Positions 8,773 to 19,318 of a stretch of DNA of 64,000 bases are shown piece by piece. Source of the stretch: Hwanghaeella sp964350445 (lineage in GTDB: Bacteria > Pseudomonadota > Alphaproteobacteria > UBA8366 > Aestuariispiraceae); NCBI GenBank assembly GCA_964350445.1, contig CAYGKA010000015.1, forward strand, positions 1 to 64,000, in the 5' to 3' direction. Numbering within the stretch: the first letter of the stretch is position 1; every line of letters starts with the position of its first letter. Both the position numbers and the translations under genes were made by a program. The notes below the pieces were generated by a model, which did not search any database, was not told where the DNA came from, and saw only the letters and a list, made by a program, of their open reading frames with translations.

Positions 8773-8888
8773 AGCGCCTTACCTGACCGATACCGTTTAT
8801 CCCGTTTGCGGGCACCCGGCACCGTGCCATGCGCACCGGACGCATGGCAAAACCAAACCCATGAATGCCCGGCCGAGGGCTGGACGGT

Positions 8889-9173
8889 TCAATCCTTGAA
8901 AACTCCCGGGACGATCTTTCCGTCTTCCATGTGCGGCGGCACATAGGCGGCCGGGTCGTCCGAATCGCCGGGCACGCCGAGCAGCGCGATCGAAAGAGCC
9001 GCCAGAAGGGCGCCGCAAGGGACCAGAACGATCCAGGGCCAGCGCCGCCATTCCGGCAGCTTGCGGCCTTCCTGTTCCGCTTCCCGGTTCTTGGCCGTGA
9101 AGTAGAGGTACAAAACATAGGCAATCGTCGGTGCAAGAAGAGGTATCGCTATTGTCAGTATTGGTCGGATCAT
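8889..9173 (-). CDS. Small two-helix membrane protein (DUF6111-like)
   Basis: A 94-residue protein with two hydrophobic segments: residues about 5-25 (LTIAIPLLAPTIAYVLYLYF) and 46-66 (WPWIVLVPCGALLAALSIAL). A charged loop between them contains REAEQEGRKLPEWRRW, and the tail holds YVPPHMEDGKIVPG. It resembles what I recall as the DUF6111 family of alphaproteobacteria; this is from memory and function is unknown. Its start overlaps the Nudix stop (ATGA), so it is translationally coupled. The coupling and the conserved-looking tail support a real gene despite its small size. Confidence 0.8.
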   Translation of the reverse strand: MIRPILTIAIPLLAPTIAYVLYLYFTAKNREAEQEGRKLPEWRRWPWIVLVPCGALLAALSIALLGVPGDSDDPAAYVPPHMEDGKIVPGVFKD

Positions 9174-9820
9174 ATCCCCGTCCGTTCCGCCAGGAGGACA
9201 TCCACCAGATTGACCAGCATTCCCGCCGTCGCCCCCCAGATGTAATAGTCGTTATACGGCATGGCGTAGAAATGCCGTTTCACGCCTTCGATTTCATAGA
9301 AATGCCGTTGCCGGTTTTCCCGGGTCAAGAAATGCCGCAGGGGCACTTCGAAGACCTCCGCCACTTCGAACGGATCGGGATTGATCGTGAAGGGCGGATC
9401 GACGAAACCGACGACGGGTGTGACGGCGAAGCCGGTGCGCGTCACATAACGGTCCAGGGATCCGACCACTTCAACGGAATGGGGCGCAAGGCCGACTTCC
9501 TCCTCCGCCTCCCGCAGGGCGGTTGCGATCGGGTCCTCGTCATGCTTTTCGATCTTGCCGCCCGGAAAACTGATCTGCCCCGCATGATCGCGCAGATGGT
9601 CCGTCCGCTGCGTCAACATCACAGTGAACCCGGCCGGCCGGTCGATCAGCGCGACGAGCACCGCCGCGGGGGTCAAGGTCTTGCGCAGCGGCGGCATGCC
9701 GGGATTCAGATCGTTGTCGCCGCGGATGACCGCCGTATCGATATCGGCAGCCGCCATCACGCAACGGCGGATCGCGTCCCGCGTCTCGATCTCCTCCGCT
9801 ATGCTCGCTTCCGACGTCAT
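9170..9820 (-). CDS. NUDIX hydrolase, CoA pyrophosphatase type
   Basis: A 216-residue Nudix protein. The Nudix box is complete: GGKIEKHDEDPIATALREAE followed by EEVGL, with the REAEEE metal-binding core. Upstream, LTQRTDHLRDHAGQISFPGG is the extra signature of CoA diphosphatases, which split CoA into phosphopantetheine and 3',5'-ADP. The start chosen is ATG at 9820 (MTSEASIAEE); an in-frame ATG at 9859 would add 13 residues. It sits between the DUF1285 gene and the DUF6111-like gene on the minus strand. The 96 bases upstream hold a 14-base tandem repeat. Confidence 0.9.
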   Translation of the reverse strand: MTSEASIAEEIETRDAIRRCVMAAADIDTAVIRGDNDLNPGMPPLRKTLTPAAVLVALIDRPAGFTVMLTQRTDHLRDHAGQISFPGGKIEKHDEDPIATALREAEEEVGLAPHSVEVVGSLDRYVTRTGFAVTPVVGFVDPPFTINPDPFEVAEVFEVPLRHFLTRENRQRHFYEIEGVKRHFYAMPYNDYYIWGATAGMLVNLVDVLLAERTGI

Positions 9821-9870
9821 TTCGTTTCGCCCAAACCAAAAAAATCCTACGGTCGACAACCCAGTCTGTT

Positions 9871-9926
9871 CAAATCACTCGGCCCAAAACACGCGGCCCA
9901 AATCACTCGGGCCAAATCACTCAACC
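9871..9926. repeat. Four tandem copies of a 14-base repeat across the DUF1285 stop codon
   Basis: Four contiguous 14-base units start at 9871, 9885, 9899 and 9913: CAAATCACTCGGCC, CAAAACACGCGGCC, CAAATCACTCGGGC and CAAATCACTCAACC. The last unit holds the DUF1285 stop (TCA at 9917-9919, TGA on the minus strand). The other three lie between that gene and the Nudix start. Units 1 and 3 are nearly identical and unit 2 differs at several bases. This looks like replication-slippage expansion at a gene end. Confidence 0.92.
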
Positions 9927-10507
9927 GGGCCAAGATCGAATATCTGATCGCCGCTTCGGATGCACAACCGCCGCCCCGTCGGCCCGTCGACCTCTTCGGC
10001 AAGATCGACCAACTCGTAGAAGACGGCACGGGCGATCAGCGCATTCAACCCGTCCCGATACCGTATATAGGGCGACGGTTCCCCCGTGTCAGGGTCATGT
10101 TCCACTGAAACGGGATGGTCCGCATCCGCCGTCACCCAGTGATCCAGGTTCGTCCTGAACCGCAGCACCTTGCCGTTGTCACCGCCCTGCCCGTCTTCGA
10201 CCACCATCTCCACAGCCACGAAAGGCGCATCGTCAACGGTGATCCTGCTGCGTTCGACCGGCGTTACAAGCCAGTAGACCCCATCATCATCGCGCTGAAG
10301 GATGGTGGAAAACAGCTGGCACAGACGTTTCCGCCCGATCGGCTCGCCGCGGTAATACCAGGTGCCGTCGCGGGCGATCCGCATGTCGTAGTCGCCGGTC
10401 TCCGCCGGCCAGGTAAAACCGGATAGCGCGCCGCCTTTTTCGATCAATTCCGCGAGACGCGACGGTGTGGAAGCTTGCGTGGGCATCGTGGGGGCATCAT
10501 CCTCCAT
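9917..10507 (-). CDS. DUF1285 domain-containing protein
   Basis: A 196-residue protein with the DUF1285 pattern: MRIARDGTWYYRGEPIGRKR, LVTPVERSRITVDDAPFVAV and the C-terminal SPYIRYRDGLNALIARAVFYELVDL. Structures of DUF1285 proteins show a small two-domain fold of unknown activity. Start codons at 10507 (MEDDAPTMPTQ) and 10486 (MPTQAST) are both possible, and neither has a strong ribosome binding site. The gene leads the minus-strand run to Nudix, small membrane protein and CCA transferase, and diverges from the first MoxR cluster. I recall DUF1285 beside MoxR genes in other alphaproteobacteria, which suggests but does not prove a link. Confidence 0.85.
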   Translation of the reverse strand: MEDDAPTMPTQASTPSRLAELIEKGGALSGFTWPAETGDYDMRIARDGTWYYRGEPIGRKRLCQLFSTILQRDDDGVYWLVTPVERSRITVDDAPFVAVEMVVEDGQGGDNGKVLRFRTNLDHWVTADADHPVSVEHDPDTGEPSPYIRYRDGLNALIARAVFYELVDLAEEVDGPTGRRLCIRSGDQIFDLGPVE

Positions 10508-10687
10508 ATACAGGGCGTCGCCAAGCGGCGCGGATCGCGGCCGAAACGGCATCGCCCCAATGTCCCGTCTCGGCTTTCGGCCGATTTTGAGAATGTTGGA
10601 CTTCATGCGGCGGGCCGCCGATATATATAGTACTGTGTGTTCGATATCGATTGGCTCGATGACCCGAAAATCGAAGGGAGCAGGATC

Positions 10688-11704
<1,017 letters not shown>

Positions 11705-11735
11705 GGAACAGGGTAACCAGGAACAGGCGGCCGAC

Positions 11736-12677
11736 TTGCAGGACCTAGGACCAAGCCCCCATTCATCGAGGCGCAGCGCCTCGATCGACCTCGAAGGCGC
11801 CAAACGCGCCGAAGCGGACGCCGAACTGCTGGGCGAACGCCTTGATGCCCTGATCGTTCACGCCAACCAAGTCGCCCTAACCATCGCCCAGGGCGTGCAT
11901 GGCCGTCGGCGCGTCGGTCCCGGCGAAACATTCTGGCAATACCGGCCCTTCGACGAACGGGACAATGCCCGCGATGTCGATTGGCGGCGTTCGGCGCGGT
12001 CCGACGCCCTGTTCGTCCGCGACACGGAATGGGAAGCGGCGCAAAGCGTCTGGCTGTGGCGGGATGCTTCGCCGTCAATGGATTTTGCGTCCGACCGCCG
12101 CCTCGCCACGAAAGGCGAGCGGGCGGACCTGCTGACCATCGCGCTCGCGGCGCTGCTGTTGCGCGGCGGCGAGCGCGTCGCCCTGCTGGGGGGAGAAAAT
12201 CGCCCGGCTTCCGGCCGCGGCGTTTTGACCCGGCTGGCCAGCCATTTGCTGCTGGGGACCGAAGAAGGCCGAAGCCTGCCGGACGCGATCAACCTGCCGC
12301 GCCATTCGCAGGTGGTTCTGATCGGCGACATGCTTGCCGACCCCGACGAGCTGCGGCACCGCATCGCCGCCTATGCCGCCCGCAACGTGCGCGGCGTGAT
12401 GTTCCAGATTTTGGATCCGGCTGAGGAGAGCCTGCCTTATCGTGGCCGTATCCGGTTCACCGGCATGGAGGGCGAAGGCGAGGAATTGCTGAATCGGGTC
12501 GAGTCCCTTCGGTCCGGTTATCAGGCCCGGCTGGAGGCGCATCGCGACGCGTTGCGTCAGATCGCCCGCCTCACCGGGTGGACCTATCTCATCCATGTGA
12601 CCGACAAGCCCCCGGAACATGCCTTGCTGAGCCTCTATGAAGCGCTGGAACACGGCCAGCAGCGGATGCGCCGATGA
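11736..12677 (+). CDS. DUF58 domain-containing protein (cluster 1)
   Basis: A 313-residue DUF58 protein, the standard partner of MoxR ATPases. DUF58 proteins have a vWA-like core: here GPGETFWQYRPFDERDNARD and DVDWRRSARSDALFVRDTEW, then WLWRDASPSMDF, which keeps the DxSxS metal-site pattern. No membrane helix is seen. The start is uncertain: TTG at 11736 is used, 31 bases after the moxR stop; AGGCGG just upstream could serve as ribosome binding site. The stop overlaps the next start (ATGA), so translation is coupled to the DUF4159 gene. Confidence 0.88.
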   Translation: MQDLGPSPHSSRRSASIDLEGAKRAEADAELLGERLDALIVHANQVALTIAQGVHGRRRVGPGETFWQYRPFDERDNARDVDWRRSARSDALFVRDTEWEAAQSVWLWRDASPSMDFASDRRLATKGERADLLTIALAALLLRGGERVALLGGENRPASGRGVLTRLASHLLLGTEEGRSLPDAINLPRHSQVVLIGDMLADPDELRHRIAAYAARNVRGVMFQILDPAEESLPYRGRIRFTGMEGEGEELLNRVESLRSGYQARLEAHRDALRQIARLTGWTYLIHVTDKPPEHALLSLYEALEHGQQRMRR

Positions 12678-15409
12678 GCTTGGATCTGCTGCAGACCTTA
12701 AGCTTCGCCTCACCTTGGATGCTGATGGGGCTTCTCCTGCTTCCCGCCCTGTGGTGGCTGCTGCGCGTGCTTCCCCCGGCCCCGCGGCTGCTCGCCTTCC
12801 CGGCGCTGCGGCTGCTGATGGGGCTTCAAACCGATCAAAAGACGCCGAACAGTGCGCCTTGGTGGCTGGTCCTGCTGCGCCTTGCGGCCGCCGCCGCTGT
12901 CATCCTGGGGCTGGCGCATCCCTTGCTGAATCCCTCGAAAACGCTTCCGGGCAGCGGCCCGCTGATAGTTGTGATCGACGATGATTGGTCGTCCGCCGGC
13001 GGGTGGGACGAACGCATGGAATACCTGATCGGCCTGACCGAGGAAGCCGACCGGGCGGGCAAGCCCGTCTATCTGGTGACCACCACGTCCGAGGACGGCA
13101 CACCGCCGCAGGACCGGGGTGTTATGCGCCCCAACCAAGCCAAGGCGGTTCTGCAATCCCTGACACCGAAAGCATGGGAAGGAGACCGTACCGCCGCCCT
13201 GCGCGTGGCCGGTGGCTGGCGGTTCGACGGCTCGGCCAATGTCTTTTGGGCGTCGAACGGTCTTGCCGGACCGGATTACCAGGATTTCGCCGAAGGTTTG
13301 CAGAGATTGGGGTCCCTGACGGTTCTGGAACCCGATGCAACGGACGGCCCATTCGCCGTGTCACCCCCGGAAAAGGGCGGCGCGGACCTTCTGTTCAGGG
13401 TGCGGCGCGCTTTCAGTGGGACGGAAGAAAAGGTAGCCCTGATCGCGCGAGCGGTAGATGGGCGTGCCCTGGCGCGGGAAGAAGCGACCTTCGTCGCCGG
13501 GGAGCGCGACGCGGAAGCCGTCTTCACGCTGCCGACCGCCTTGCGCAACGAATTGGCGCGGGTGGAAACGGAAATGCCGCGCGGCGCGGCGGCGGTAAGC
13601 CTGATAGACGAACGCTGGCGCGACCGCCCGGTCGGCCTGATCGACGAAAACGCCCTGGATACGGTCCCGGCCCTGCTGTCGGAGGCTTATTACGTTCGGC
13701 GCGCCTTGGAGCCGCTGGGCCAGTTGAGCTTCGGCCCGCTCGAAATTCTGTTCAAGGCGGAGCAAGCCGTCATCGTCGCGCCCGATAGCACGAAACTGAC
13801 CGATCAGAACCGCGAGATGTTGTCCGACTGGATTGAAGGCGGTGGCGTCCTGGTCCGCTTCGCCGGGCCGCGGCTGGCGCAGGACATCGACGATTCCCTG
13901 ACCCCGGTGCGGCTGCGCAGGGGCGGTCGCGTCCTTGGCGGCGCGATGTTGTGGACTGAACCCTTGAAGCTCGGCCAATTCTCGCAGACCAGTCCCTTTG
14001 CCGACCTGACGCCACCGGACGATGTCGTCGTCATGCGTCAGGTTCTCGCGGAACCCAGCCTGGACCTGGACACGAAGACATGGGCGCGGCTGCGCGACGG
14101 AACGCCGTTGATCACCGCGGCGCAACGGGGTCTCGGCTGGGTCGTTCTGGTGCACACGACAGCGAACGCGGATTGGTCGACCTTGGCACTGTCCGGCACG
14201 TTCGTGCAGATCCTGGAAAGGTTGATCGACCTGAGCAACGGAATCACTTCGAACGTGGAAACGGCCGACGTGCTGCTGCCGCCCGATCGTATTCTGGACG
14301 GCTTCGGCCGACTCATAGATCCTTCGGTGACCGTTACCCCCTTGTCGGGCCTCGACCTCGCCGAGGCGACACCGAATGCGAATAACCCACCCGGGTTCTA
14401 CGGCACGGATGAAATCCGGCGCGCCTATAATCTGGCGGAGAAGGTTTGGGACTTTCAGGCCCCCGAGGCCTATCCGTCCGGCGTGGCCCCGAAGCCTTAC
14501 GAGACTGCGGCAACGGTCGACATGAAGCCCTTCCTGCTGACCTTGGCGATGCTGCTGGTCTTGATCGACGGCATCGTGACCTTGCTGCTGCGCGGCTTCA
14601 TCAATCCGATGCAACGCCGTCACGCGGGTGGCGCCGCCGCGCTACTGGCGCTGGCGATATTCCTGGGGTCGCCTGACCCGGCGGCGGCGCAATCGGCGGA
14701 TCAACAGATATTGGAAGCCTTGGACGGAACGGTGTTTGCTTATGTCGAGACTGGCGATGCGGAGGTCGACAAGACCAGCCGCGCAGGCCTCTACGGCTTG
14801 GCGTTGGTGCTCAATCGGCGAACGGCGGTAGAGGCGTCGAACCCGATCGGCGTCGACATCAACAATGACGAGCTGGCCTTCTATCCCCTGCTGTACTGGC
14901 CGATCACCGCGAACCAGCAACCTCTGAACGCCGCCACGGTCGACCGTTTGAACGAATTCATGGCGTCGGGCGGCACCATCCTGTTCGACACACGGGACCA
15001 GGCCACGGGCGGGGTCGGCGGCGACCAGACCCGTATACTTCAACGCATCGCCCGCGGCCTGGACATTCCGCCGATGGAGCAGGTCGGCCCGGAACACGTG
15101 CTGACGAAGAGCTTCTATCTGATGCAGGATTTTCCGGGCCGGTGGACCGGATCGCCGGTTTGGGTCGAAGCCGGCGGGCAAGCGTCGAACGACAGCGTTT
15201 CCCGCGTCATCGTCGGCGGCAACGACTGGGCCGCCGCCTGGGCCGTCGATGAATTGGGCCAGCCGCTTTACGCCACCGTACCCGGTGGAGACCGCCAGCG
15301 CGAGATGGCCTATCGCTTCGGCGTCAACGTCGTGATGTATACTCTGACCGGGAACTACAAAGCCGACCAGGTCCACGTTCCCGCCATTCTGGAAAGGCTG
15401 GGCCAATGA
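12674..15409 (+). CDS. BatA N-terminal / DUF4159 membrane protein (cluster 1)
   Basis: A 911-residue protein. The N-terminus (about 1-80) carries the aerotolerance-type membrane domain: two helices with LSFASPWMLMGLLLLPALWW, PPAPRLLAFPALRLL and a second hydrophobic segment LVLLRLAAAAAVILGLAHPL. The long middle part is periplasmic or cytoplasmic with a vWA-like start (GPLIVVIDDDWSSAGG). A hydrophobic helix follows near residue 620 (MKPFLLTLAMLLVLIDGIVT), then the C-terminal DUF4159 domain (about 680-905; YPLLYWPITANQQPLN, SGGTILFDTRDQ), which resembles class I glutamine amidotransferases without the catalytic nucleophile. It overlaps both flanking genes by four bases. It probably anchors a MoxR-DUF58 complex to the membrane. 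Confidence 0.88.
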   Translation: MSLDLLQTLSFASPWMLMGLLLLPALWWLLRVLPPAPRLLAFPALRLLMGLQTDQKTPNSAPWWLVLLRLAAAAAVILGLAHPLLNPSKTLPGSGPLIVVIDDDWSSAGGWDERMEYLIGLTEEADRAGKPVYLVTTTSEDGTPPQDRGVMRPNQAKAVLQSLTPKAWEGDRTAALRVAGGWRFDGSANVFWASNGLAGPDYQDFAEGLQRLGSLTVLEPDATDGPFAVSPPEKGGADLLFRVRRAFSGTEEKVALIARAVDGRALAREEATFVAGERDAEAVFTLPTALRNELARVETEMPRGAAAVSLIDERWRDRPVGLIDENALDTVPALLSEAYYVRRALEPLGQLSFGPLEILFKAEQAVIVAPDSTKLTDQNREMLSDWIEGGGVLVRFAGPRLAQDIDDSLTPVRLRRGGRVLGGAMLWTEPLKLGQFSQTSPFADLTPPDDVVVMRQVLAEPSLDLDTKTWARLRDGTPLITAAQRGLGWVVLVHTTANADWSTLALSGTFVQILERLIDLSNGITSNVETADVLLPPDRILDGFGRLIDPSVTVTPLSGLDLAEATPNANNPPGFYGTDEIRRAYNLAEKVWDFQAPEAYPSGVAPKPYETAATVDMKPFLLTLAMLLVLIDGIVTLLLRGFINPMQRRHAGGAAALLALAIFLGSPDPAAAQSADQQILEALDGTVFAYVETGDAEVDKTSRAGLYGLALVLNRRTAVEASNPIGVDINNDELAFYPLLYWPITANQQPLNAATVDRLNEFMASGGTILFDTRDQATGGVGGDQTRILQRIARGLDIPPMEQVGPEHVLTKSFYLMQDFPGRWTGSPVWVEAGGQASNDSVSRVIVGGNDWAAAWAVDELGQPLYATVPGGDRQREMAYRFGVNVVMYTLTGNYKADQVHVPAILERLGQ

Positions 15410-17505
15410 GCGACCTGGCCATCACCTTTGCTCCCCTCATCCCATGGTGGGCAATAGCCGTCCTTGCCGCGACCGGCGCGCTGATCGCCGCCTATGGACT
15501 GTTCATGGGGGCGACCGGGTCCTTGATAAGGTTGGCCGCCGCCGCGGTCCTGGCCTTGGCGCTCGCCAACCCCTCCGCCATCTCCGAGGATCGGGAGCCG
15601 CTGAAGGATGTCGCGGTCGTCCTTGTCGATGAAACGCCCAGTCAGACCCTCGCCGACAGGAAAGCGCAGACCGATGTGGCGGTCGAGGCGTTGACCAAAG
15701 AGCTCGAGCGCTATTCAGCAACCTTGGAAACCCGGGTTGTCCGCCTGTCGCATTCCACGGTGGAAGAAGCGTCGACCGGCAGCAGAATAATGCGGCCGCT
15801 GCGCGATGCGCTGGCCGATGTGCCGCCGCGCCGCGTCGCCGGCGCTGTCATCATCAGCGACGGGCAAATCCACGATCTCGACCAATTGGCACTCGGCGCT
15901 GACGGAAAATCCGGCACCGCCCCCTTCCCGGCCCCCGTCCACGCCCTGATCACCGGCAAGCCGGGTGAGGCCGACCGGCGCCTGACGGTCCTGGAAAGCC
16001 CAAGTTTCGGGCTGGTCGGCGAAAGCGCCGATCTGGTCGTCCGCGTCGACGACCCGGCGTCGGAGGGTGAATCGGTGCGGGTGACCATCAAGGTCGACGA
16101 CGCCTATATTCGTCCGGTCCGCGCCCAAGTGGGCGAGGACACCAAGATCCGCGTGCCACTGGACCACCGCGGCGCAACGGTTATCGAATTGGCGGTTCCG
16201 GAAGGGCCGCAGGAACTGACGCTTCAGAACAACGAAGCCGTCGTGACGGTAAACGGCGTGCGGGACCGGTTGCGGGTGCTGCTGGTTTCCGGCGAACCCC
16301 ATCCGGGTGAACGGACGTGGCGCAACCTTCTCAAATCCGACCCGTCCGTGGACCTTGTCCACTTCACCATTTTGCGCCCGCCTGAAAAGCAGGACGGCAC
16401 GCCGATCCACGAACTGTCGCTGATTGCCTTCCCGACACGCGAACTGTTCGAAGTAAAGCTGCATGAATTCGATCTGGTCGTGTTCGACCGGTTCCGGCGG
16501 CGTGGCGTGCTGCCGTCGCTCTACCTGTCGAACATCGTCGACTATGTGCAGAATGGCGGCGCCTTCCTCGAAGCGAGCGGCCCAAGCTTCGCGGGCCCCT
16601 ACAGTCTTTACCGCACGCCGCTGGGACGGTTGCTGCCGGGTGAACCGACCGGGGCGATCACCATGCGCGGCTTCAAGCCGAACGTGACCGATGTCGGCAA
16701 ACGCCATCCGGTCACCAGCCAACTGCCGGGCGGACCCGAAAGCTCCGCGAACGGCGAACCGCAATGGGGCCGTTGGTTCCGACAGGTGGAGATCGCCAAT
16801 CCGGCCGGCGAGACCTTGATGCGGGGATTGGACGAACAACCCCTTCTGGTTCTGAACCGCGCTGAAAATGGCCGGGTCGCGCAAGTGCTGAGCGATCAGA
16901 TTTGGCTGTGGGCACGTGGCTTCGAAGGCGGCGGCCCGCAGCGGGAATTGCTGCGGCGGCTGGCGCATTGGCTGATGAAGGAGCCGGACCTGGAGGAGAA
17001 CGACCTGCGCGCGGAACTGCGCGACGGTTTGCTGACGATCGAACGGCGATCGCTGGAAGACAGGGCGTTTACCGCCATGGTGACCGATCCGGACGGCGTC
17101 GAAAAATCCGTGCCCCTTGAATTGGGCAAGGACGGTATTCACCGTGGCGCCTTGCCGGTCACCCGGGCCGGTGTCTACCGGATCAGCGATGGCACCCTCG
17201 TCGCGATTACGGCGGTCGGTGACCTGAACCCGATTGAGTACGGCGATGTCGCGGCGACCGCAGACAAACTGGCCGCGCTGTCGGAGGCCACGGACGGACA
17301 GACGGGTTGGCTGGAGGACGGGATGCCGCGCATCCGCCGCACGGACGCCGACCGTCCGGCCCACGGGTTGGGTTGGATCGGGCTGCGCGCGAACGGCGAT
17401 TTCGTTGTCACGGGTGTATCGGCGACGACGCTGCTGCCGGCCGCCTTGGTGCTGGCCTTGCTTCTGGGGCTGATGTCGCTTGGCTGGTGGCGGGAAGCGA
17501 AATAG
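15406..17505 (+). CDS. Large membrane protein, vWA/amidotransferase-like (cluster 1)
   Basis: A 699-residue protein with two N-terminal membrane helices (about 12-32 and 38-57), a big extramembrane part, and one C-terminal helix (LLPAALVLALLLGLMSLGWW). After the second helix comes a vWA-like strand (VAVVLVDETPSQT) and VAGAVIISDGQIHD. The region LRVLLVSGEPHPGERTWRNLL and later FDLVVFDRFRRRGVLPSLYL resembles the amidotransferase-like fold found in such MoxR-cluster proteins. The start overlaps the DUF4159 stop (ATGA). It is the last gene of the cluster; 204 bases without a gene follow. The function is unknown and likely structural or regulatory within a membrane complex. Confidence 0.85.
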   Translation: MSDLAITFAPLIPWWAIAVLAATGALIAAYGLFMGATGSLIRLAAAAVLALALANPSAISEDREPLKDVAVVLVDETPSQTLADRKAQTDVAVEALTKELERYSATLETRVVRLSHSTVEEASTGSRIMRPLRDALADVPPRRVAGAVIISDGQIHDLDQLALGADGKSGTAPFPAPVHALITGKPGEADRRLTVLESPSFGLVGESADLVVRVDDPASEGESVRVTIKVDDAYIRPVRAQVGEDTKIRVPLDHRGATVIELAVPEGPQELTLQNNEAVVTVNGVRDRLRVLLVSGEPHPGERTWRNLLKSDPSVDLVHFTILRPPEKQDGTPIHELSLIAFPTRELFEVKLHEFDLVVFDRFRRRGVLPSLYLSNIVDYVQNGGAFLEASGPSFAGPYSLYRTPLGRLLPGEPTGAITMRGFKPNVTDVGKRHPVTSQLPGGPESSANGEPQWGRWFRQVEIANPAGETLMRGLDEQPLLVLNRAENGRVAQVLSDQIWLWARGFEGGGPQRELLRRLAHWLMKEPDLEENDLRAELRDGLLTIERRSLEDRAFTAMVTDPDGVEKSVPLELGKDGIHRGALPVTRAGVYRISDGTLVAITAVGDLNPIEYGDVAATADKLAALSEATDGQTGWLEDGMPRIRRTDADRPAHGLGWIGLRANGDFVVTGVSATTLLPAALVLALLLGLMSLGWWREAK

Positions 17506-17709
17506 CCTTTCAAACTCAGCAGGCTGGATAGTGCACAAGAAACGGTCTTGGCACGACCGGACGCCGGCTGTTTTTGCGGCCCTCAATGCCCGCATCTACG
17601 ATCATGGCGTTCCGGTTCACTAGCCGCTTGCGATACAGGTTCGGAAGCTGGCAAAGTGCCCGCCCCAACTTCTTGATACCTATTCTGATTTAGCAAAACC
17701 GGGACATCG

Positions 17710-18921
17710 ATGGACGTCGAAGAGCCTAGCGCAGTAGACAATACCAAACCCTCTCTGGAGGGCGCCGGGAAATTCGGCAGGCAACTCCGCGATCAGTTCT
17801 TCCTGGAACCCGAATGCACCTATTTGAACCACGGGTCCTACGGCGCCCTGGCACGGCCGGTCGCGGATGCCGCCAACGCCTTGCGGCTTCGCGCGGAAAT
17901 GCAGCCGTCGCGGTTCATGATGGACGAGCTACCCGACCTGATCCGCGATTCGGCGGATGTCCTCGGCAAGTATCTCGGCACAAGGGGCCGCGATATCGTC
18001 TTCGTCGACAATGCGACGACGGCGGTCAACGCGGTGCTTCGGTCGCTGGCTTTCCTTCCAGGCGACGAGGTGGTCACCACATCCTTCTGCTACAACGCCG
18101 TCCGCAAGACCCTGGAGTTCATCACGGAACGCGCCAATGCGCGCCTGGTGACGGCCGACATGCCGTTTCCGCTGATCAGTCCGGCGGATATCGTCGAAGC
18201 GATCGCATCCGCCATGACGCGGCGCACGCGGTTGCTTGTGGTCGACCATGTCACGTCGGAAACAGGCCTGGTTCTGCCGATCAACGATATCGTCCGTTTG
18301 GCGCGCAGCCGGAATATCCCGGTGCTGGTCGATGGGGCCCATGCGCCCGGCATGCTGCCCGTGAAGCTCGAGCAGTTGGACGCGACCTGGTATGCGGGAA
18401 ATTGCCACAAATGGCTGGGGGCACCACGGGCATGCGGCTTCCTTTGGACCTATCCGGATTTTCAGCCGCGTGTTCGCCCGACGACGATCAGTCACTATAT
18501 CAGCAGCGGTTATACGGCCGCCTTCGACTGGCCGGGAACGAAGGATTTCTCATCCTGGCTCAGCGTGCCGGCGGCCATCGAATACCGGGCAAGCCTGGGT
18601 GAGGCGGAAATCTACGCCTATTGCCGCAGGCTGGCCGCGCGTGCGGCGCGTCTGCTTTCCGACACCTGGCAGTCGGATCTCGGCTCTCCGCGCGGGATGA
18701 TGAGCTTCATTGCGACCGTCGCCCTGCCCTCGCCCGTTCGCGCGACCCCGGAAGCCGCCCTGAAGATCCGCGAAATTCTGCGGAACGAACACAATCTGGA
18801 AACTTTCGTGAAAGCGATCGAAGGGCGATTGTGGGTGCGGGTCTCGGCCTATGTGTACAACGAACTGTCGGAGTTCGAGCGGCTCGCCGAATTGGCCCCG
18901 AAGGTCGCCGCCGAATTGTAA
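17710..18921 (+). CDS. Aminotransferase class V-fold PLP enzyme (isopenicillin N epimerase-like)
   Basis: A 403-residue fold-type I PLP enzyme. It opens with the block typical of CefD-like enzymes, CTYLNHGSYGALARPV. The cofactor site shows DIVFVDNATTAVNAVLR, LVVDHVTSETGLVLPI, VLVDGAHAPGML and the Schiff-base lysine in AGNCHKWLGAPRACGFLW. The isopenicillin N epimerase name is a family label; relatives include cysteine lyases and other racemases or beta-eliminases. No beta-lactam genes are near, so penicillin chemistry is unlikely. The ATG at 17710 gives an N-terminus about 20 residues longer than some relatives. A DUF1330 gene follows. Confidence 0.85.
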   Translation: MDVEEPSAVDNTKPSLEGAGKFGRQLRDQFFLEPECTYLNHGSYGALARPVADAANALRLRAEMQPSRFMMDELPDLIRDSADVLGKYLGTRGRDIVFVDNATTAVNAVLRSLAFLPGDEVVTTSFCYNAVRKTLEFITERANARLVTADMPFPLISPADIVEAIASAMTRRTRLLVVDHVTSETGLVLPINDIVRLARSRNIPVLVDGAHAPGMLPVKLEQLDATWYAGNCHKWLGAPRACGFLWTYPDFQPRVRPTTISHYISSGYTAAFDWPGTKDFSSWLSVPAAIEYRASLGEAEIYAYCRRLAARAARLLSDTWQSDLGSPRGMMSFIATVALPSPVRATPEAALKIREILRNEHNLETFVKAIEGRLWVRVSAYVYNELSEFERLAELAPKVAAEL

Positions 18922-18982
18922 CGCACCTTCCGGGCACCGCCGCAAGGCGGACACCACTTTCTCTTCGCATTGGAGATTCTCG

Positions 18983-19276
18983 ATGAAAGGGTACTGGATT
19001 GTTCTTGGAACAGCGGTCACCGACAAAGCGGCCCAGGAGGAATACGGTCGGCTTTGGCGGCCGATCGCGGAGAAATACCAGGTCAAAATCAATCCCGCCA
19101 AAGTGCCGCCCATCCTAAAGGAAGCCCGCGATACCGCCCGGGTCGTCATCGTCGAGTTTCCCACTTATGACGCGGCCTTGGCCTGCTACGAAGATCCGGA
19201 CTACCAGGAAGCGAAGAAAATCGCCAACAAGGCCGCCGAACGCAATCTGCTGATCATCAAGGGAGAGATCGAATAG
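18983..19276 (+). CDS. DUF1330 domain-containing protein
   Basis: A 97-residue protein with the dimeric ferredoxin-like (ABM-type) DUF1330 pattern: MKGYWIVLGTAVTDKAAQEE, then VVIVEFPTYDAALACYEDPDY followed by QEAKKIANKAAERNLLIIKG. The length and ending match the family. The start at 18983 is preceded by GGAG with an 8-base gap. DUF1330 proteins are small, function unassigned, and are often found beside catabolic enzymes. It lies 61 bases after the PLP-enzyme gene and may be cotranscribed. Confidence 0.88.
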   Translation: MKGYWIVLGTAVTDKAAQEEYGRLWRPIAEKYQVKINPAKVPPILKEARDTARVVIVEFPTYDAALACYEDPDYQEAKKIANKAAERNLLIIKGEIE

Positions 19277-19318
19277 TTGCTCAGGGGCGGCGCCGCGGAT
19301 GATACGAGGCCGGTCAGG

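Noticed and set aside
17710..18921. PLP enzyme as evidence of beta-lactam biosynthesis
   Set aside because: The isopenicillin N epimerase label is a family name; no other beta-lactam genes are in the window.
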